Assembly (NCBI GenBank): GCA_900551515.1
Contig: URWH01000017.1
Span: forward strand, 1-16,828
Direction of reading: 5' to 3'
Length of the DNA stretch: 16,828 nt
DNA from: an uncultured Porphyromonadaceae bacterium
GTDB lineage: Bacteria; Bacteroidota; Bacteroidia; Bacteroidales; Muribaculaceae
Shown: piece by piece, positions 13,998 to 16,828 of the stretch
Layout: each line of letters begins with the position of its first letter
Numbering within the stretch: the first letter of the stretch is position 1
Made by a program: the position numbers and the translations under genes
Notes under the pieces: model-generated
What the model was told of the DNA's origin: nothing
The model's database searches: none
Seen by the model: the letters and a program-made list of their open reading frames with translations, nothing else

Positions 13998-16828
13998 TGA
14001 GCACCCCACGAAAAAGCATCGAAGGCGACGACCGCATGACAAGTCTTGAAATTCTTGGTGCGCGAGTCCACAACCTAAAAAACATCGACGTCAGCATCCC
14101 CCTCGGCGAGCTCACCGTCATCACCGGCCTCAGCGGCAGCGGCAAATCGTCGCTCGCTTTCGACACCATCTACGCCGAAGGCCAGCGCCGCTACATCGAA
14201 ACATTCTCAGCCTACGCCCGAAACCTGCTCGGCAACCTCGAGCGCCCCGACGTCGACAAGATCACCGGCCTCAGCCCCGTCATAGCCATCGAGCAGAAAA
14301 CCGTCAACCGCAACCCGCGCTCCACCATAGGCACCACCACCGAGATCTACGACTTCCTGCGCCTCCTCTACGCACGCACAGCCACAGCCGTCAGCTACCT
14401 CTCCGGCGAGCCGATGATCCGCTACACCGAGGAGCGCATCGTCGAACTGATTCTCGAGCGCTTCTCCGGCAAGAAAATCTACATCCTCGCCCCGCTGGTC
14501 CGCAACCGCAAAGGCCACTATAAGGAGCTCTTCGAAAGCATCCGCCGCAAAGGCTATCTCACTGTGCGCACCGACGGTGAGCTCCGCGAAATCACCCCGG
14601 GCATGAAGCTCGACCGCTACAAAAACCACTCCGTGGAAGTGGTCATCGACCGCCTGAAAGTCTCCGACAAGGACAGCACACGCCTTCGCGAAACTGTAGG
14701 CGAAGCCCTCCGTCAGGGCGAAAAGCAGCTGATGGTCTACGACGTGGATGCCGACACCATATTCCACTTCTCGCAGCAGCTCATGGATCCCGTCACCGGC
14801 CTCTCCTACCGCGAGCCGGCGCCGCATAATTTCTCCTTCAACTCCCCGCTGGGCGCCTGCCCGCGCTGCAAAGGACTCGGCGAGGTCAACATCATCGACC
14901 GCGACAAGGTGATCCCCGACAGCAGCCTCTCGATCTACGCCGGCGGCATCGCCCCGCTCGGCAAATACCGCAACTCGATGATTTTCTGGCAGATCGAGGC
15001 TATTTGCAAGAAATACGGCTGCACGCTTAAAACGCCGCTGGCCGAGATGCCCGACGAAGCGCTCGACGAGATCTTCAACGGCACCGACGAACGTCTGAAA
15101 ATTGAAAACGCCACAGCAGCCACATCCAACTATTTCATGCGCTATGAAGGCCTGGTGAAATATATCGAGTCGATGCTCGACGATGAGACGGAAGGCGCCG
15201 TCAGCCGCCGCAAAGGCGAGCGGTTTTTCACGCGCACCGTCTGCCCCGAATGCGAAGGGCGCCGCCTCAACCGCGAGGCGCTCAGCTTTTTCATTGACGG
15301 CCGCAACATCGCCGAGCTCTGCAGCATGGACATCGCCGAACTGCACCGGTGGACGCTCACCGTCGAGCAGCGCCTCTCGCCCACACAGGCCGTGTTAGCC
15401 CGCGAGATCCTCAAAGAAATCCGCTCGCGGCTCGGCTTCCTCGTCGACGTCGGTCTCGGCTATCTCTCGCTCGACCGCCGCTCGGCCACCCTCTCGGGCG
15501 GCGAAAGCCAGCGCATACGCCTGGCCACCCAGATCGGCTCAGAGCTGGTCAATGTACTCTACATCCTCGACGAGCCGAGCATCGGGCTGCACCAGCGCGA
15601 CAACCACCGCCTCATCTCCTCTCTCCGCCAACTGCGCGACCTCGGCAACTCGGTGATCGTCGTAGAGCACGACCGCGACATGATGCTGTCGGCCGACTAT
15701 ATCGTCGACATAGGCCCGCGGGCCGGACGCCGCGGCGGCGAAGTGGTGTTTCAGGGCACTCCCGAGAAGATGCTCAAAAGCGGCACGCTGACCGCCGACT
15801 ATCTCAACGGCAAGCGCACCATCCCTATCCCCGATGTGCGTCGTAAAGGCAACGGACGCTTCCTCTCCCTCACCGGAGCCTCGGGGCACAATCTCCACGA
15901 CGTGAACCTGCGCCTCCCGCTCGGCACTCTCACCGTAGTGGCCGGCGTTTCGGGCAGCGGCAAGTCGAGCCTCATCGCCGGCACCCTCCAACCCATACTC
16001 AGCGCCCACTTCTACCGCTCGCTCACCAGGCCGCTTCCCTACACCGCCATCGAAGGCCTTGACAATATCGACAAGGTGATCACCGTCGACCAGACCCCGC
16101 TCGGACGCTCGCCACGCTCCAATCCGGCCACCTACACCGGCGTGTTCACCGACATCCGCAATCTCTTCGTCGGACTCCCCGAAGCCCGCATCCGCGGCTA
16201 CAAACCGGGGCGCTTCTCGTTCAACACCGCCGGCGGCCGCTGCGAGGCATGCTCCGGCAACGGCTACCGCACCATCGAGATGAACTTCCTCCCCGACGTC
16301 CTTGTGCCATGCGAGGTGTGCGGCGGCCGGCGCTACAACCGCGAGACGCTCGAGGTGCGTTTCAAAGGTAAATCGATTGCCGACGTGCTCGACATGACCA
16401 TCAATCAGGCCGTCGAATTCTTCGCCAACGTGCCCTCGATTCTTCGAAAAATAAAAGTGCTTCAGGAAATAGGCCTCGGATATATCAAGCTCGGCCAGCC
16501 GTCGTCAACCCTCTCGGGCGGCGAGAACCAGCGCGTCAAGCTGGCCACCGAGCTCGCCCGCCGCGACACCGGCCGCACGCTCTTTATCCTCGACGAGCCC
16601 ACCACCGGTCTGCATTTCGAGGACATCAAAGTGCTTCTGGGTGTGTTCAACCGCCTCGTCGACAAAGGGAATACGGTTTTGGTCATCGAGCACAATCTCG
16701 ACGTGATCAGCGCCGCCGACTATGTCATCGACATGGGACCGGGCGGCGGCGAAGCGGGCGGCCGGGTCGTTGCCAGCGGAACACCGCAGGAGATTCGGGA
16801 AAAACCGTGCAGCATTACGGGCCGGTAT
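13997..16828 (+). CDS. uvrA: Excinuclease ABC subunit A, missing only the extreme C-terminus
   Basis: UvrA is the dimeric damage-recognition ATPase of nucleotide excision repair and loads UvrB. The frame is open from ATG 13997 to the window end: 944 codons and no stop, ending GTPQEIREKPCSITGRY, so only a few residues are absent. Both ATPase halves are present. Half I has Walker A 44-51 (GLSGSGKS), signature SGGESQ (500-505) and Walker B D525/E526. Half II has Walker A 650-657 (GVSGSGKS), signature SGGENQ (840-845) and Walker B D866/E867. The C-terminal zinc finger is intact (C749, C752, C772, C775), as is C416/C419. In the N-terminal finger only the second pair (C288, C291) remains; the first pair of E. 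coli is replaced by D264 and T267. The ATG overlaps the transglycosylase stop. A second possible start is the ATG at codon 14. Confidence 0.96.
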   Translation, partial: MSTPRKSIEGDDRMTSLEILGARVHNLKNIDVSIPLGELTVITGLSGSGKSSLAFDTIYAEGQRRYIETFSAYARNLLGNLERPDVDKITGLSPVIAIEQKTVNRNPRSTIGTTTEIYDFLRLLYARTATAVSYLSGEPMIRYTEERIVELILERFSGKKIYILAPLVRNRKGHYKELFESIRRKGYLTVRTDGELREITPGMKLDRYKNHSVEVVIDRLKVSDKDSTRLRETVGEALRQGEKQLMVYDVDADTIFHFSQQLMDPVTGLSYREPAPHNFSFNSPLGACPRCKGLGEVNIIDRDKVIPDSSLSIYAGGIAPLGKYRNSMIFWQIEAICKKYGCTLKTPLAEMPDEALDEIFNGTDERLKIENATAATSNYFMRYEGLVKYIESMLDDETEGAVSRRKGERFFTRTVCPECEGRRLNREALSFFIDGRNIAELCSMDIAELHRWTLTVEQRLSPTQAVLAREILKEIRSRLGFLVDVGLGYLSLDRRSATLSGGESQRIRLATQIGSELVNVLYILDEPSIGLHQRDNHRLISSLRQLRDLGNSVIVVEHDRDMMLSADYIVDIGPRAGRRGGEVVFQGTPEKMLKSGTLTADYLNGKRTIPIPDVRRKGNGRFLSLTGASGHNLHDVNLRLPLGTLTVVAGVSGSGKSSLIAGTLQPILSAHFYRSLTRPLPYTAIEGLDNIDKVITVDQTPLGRSPRSNPATYTGVFTDIRNLFVGLPEARIRGYKPGRFSFNTAGGRCEACSGNGYRTIEMNFLPDVLVPCEVCGGRRYNRETLEVRFKGKSIADVLDMTINQAVEFFANVPSILRKIKVLQEIGLGYIKLGQPSSTLSGGENQRVKLATELARRDTGRTLFILDEPTTGLHFEDIKVLLGVFNRLVDKGNTVLVIEHNLDVISAADYVIDMGPGGGEAGGRVVASGTPQEIREKPCSITGRY

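Noticed and set aside
14207..15346. Long open reading frame on the - strand opposite uvrA (379 codons), with similar ones opposite coaBC (6202-7236) and the PBP gene (1763-2659)
   Set aside because: These are mirror frames produced by the strong C-ending codon bias of the + strand genes. Their translations have low-complexity composition rich in Val, Gly and Ala, show no recognisable motifs, and lie opposite well-supported genes.
1..16828. Mobile elements, CRISPR arrays, tRNA or rRNA genes, defence systems
   Set aside because: No transposase or integrase motifs, terminal inverted repeats, regularly spaced repeats or RNA gene signatures were seen by eye. Composition is uniform across the window.

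Overview
The window comes from a Bacteroidota genome, most likely order Bacteroidales and perhaps family Muribaculaceae (the family is an inference). It is GC-rich and all ten genes lie on the + strand. The evidence for the phylum is three-fold: TAnnTTTG-type promoter boxes (1730-1737 and 11646-11653), no convincing Shine-Dalgarno sequences, and proteins typical of the group, namely a DUF4835/PorD-like protein and a secreted protein ending in a type B (gliding-motility type) type IX secretion sorting domain.

Layout. 1-1526 is the C-terminal part of a 4-alpha-glucanotransferase (malQ), followed by a terminator-like hairpin and a promoter box. 1799-4198 is a class A penicillin-binding protein. 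4275-5395 is dnaN (sliding clamp), which is frameshifted near 5082. One base after it comes a DnaQ-like 3'-5' exonuclease (5397-6167), then coaBC (coenzyme A synthesis, 6199-7404), a DUF4835/PorD-like exported protein (7408-8313), recN (8345-10030) and an RlmB-like 2'-O-methyltransferase with a GTG start (10048-10803). Gaps of 1 to 31 bases suggest that 4275-10803 is one transcription unit. A six-helix ion-channel-like protein with an abnormal selectivity filter follows (10893-11648). Its stop codon forms part of a strong promoter box for the secreted type B cargo (11697-13001). A GH23 lytic transglycosylase (13062-13997) then overlaps uvrA by one base. uvrA runs off the end of the window, with only a few C-terminal residues missing.

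Functionally this is core-genome territory: replication and repair (dnaN, exonuclease, recN, uvrA), cell-wall synthesis and turnover (class A PBP, lytic transglycosylase), cofactor synthesis (coaBC), rRNA modification and type IX secretion. I see no mobile element, CRISPR array, tRNA, rRNA or defence island, and no intergenic gap exceeds about 275 bases. No clearly new system is evident. The observations most worth following up are the broken dnaN, the non-GYG channel filter, the missing first cysteine pair in UvrA, the active-site substitutions in CoaBC, and the placement of two type IX secretion-related genes among housekeeping genes.
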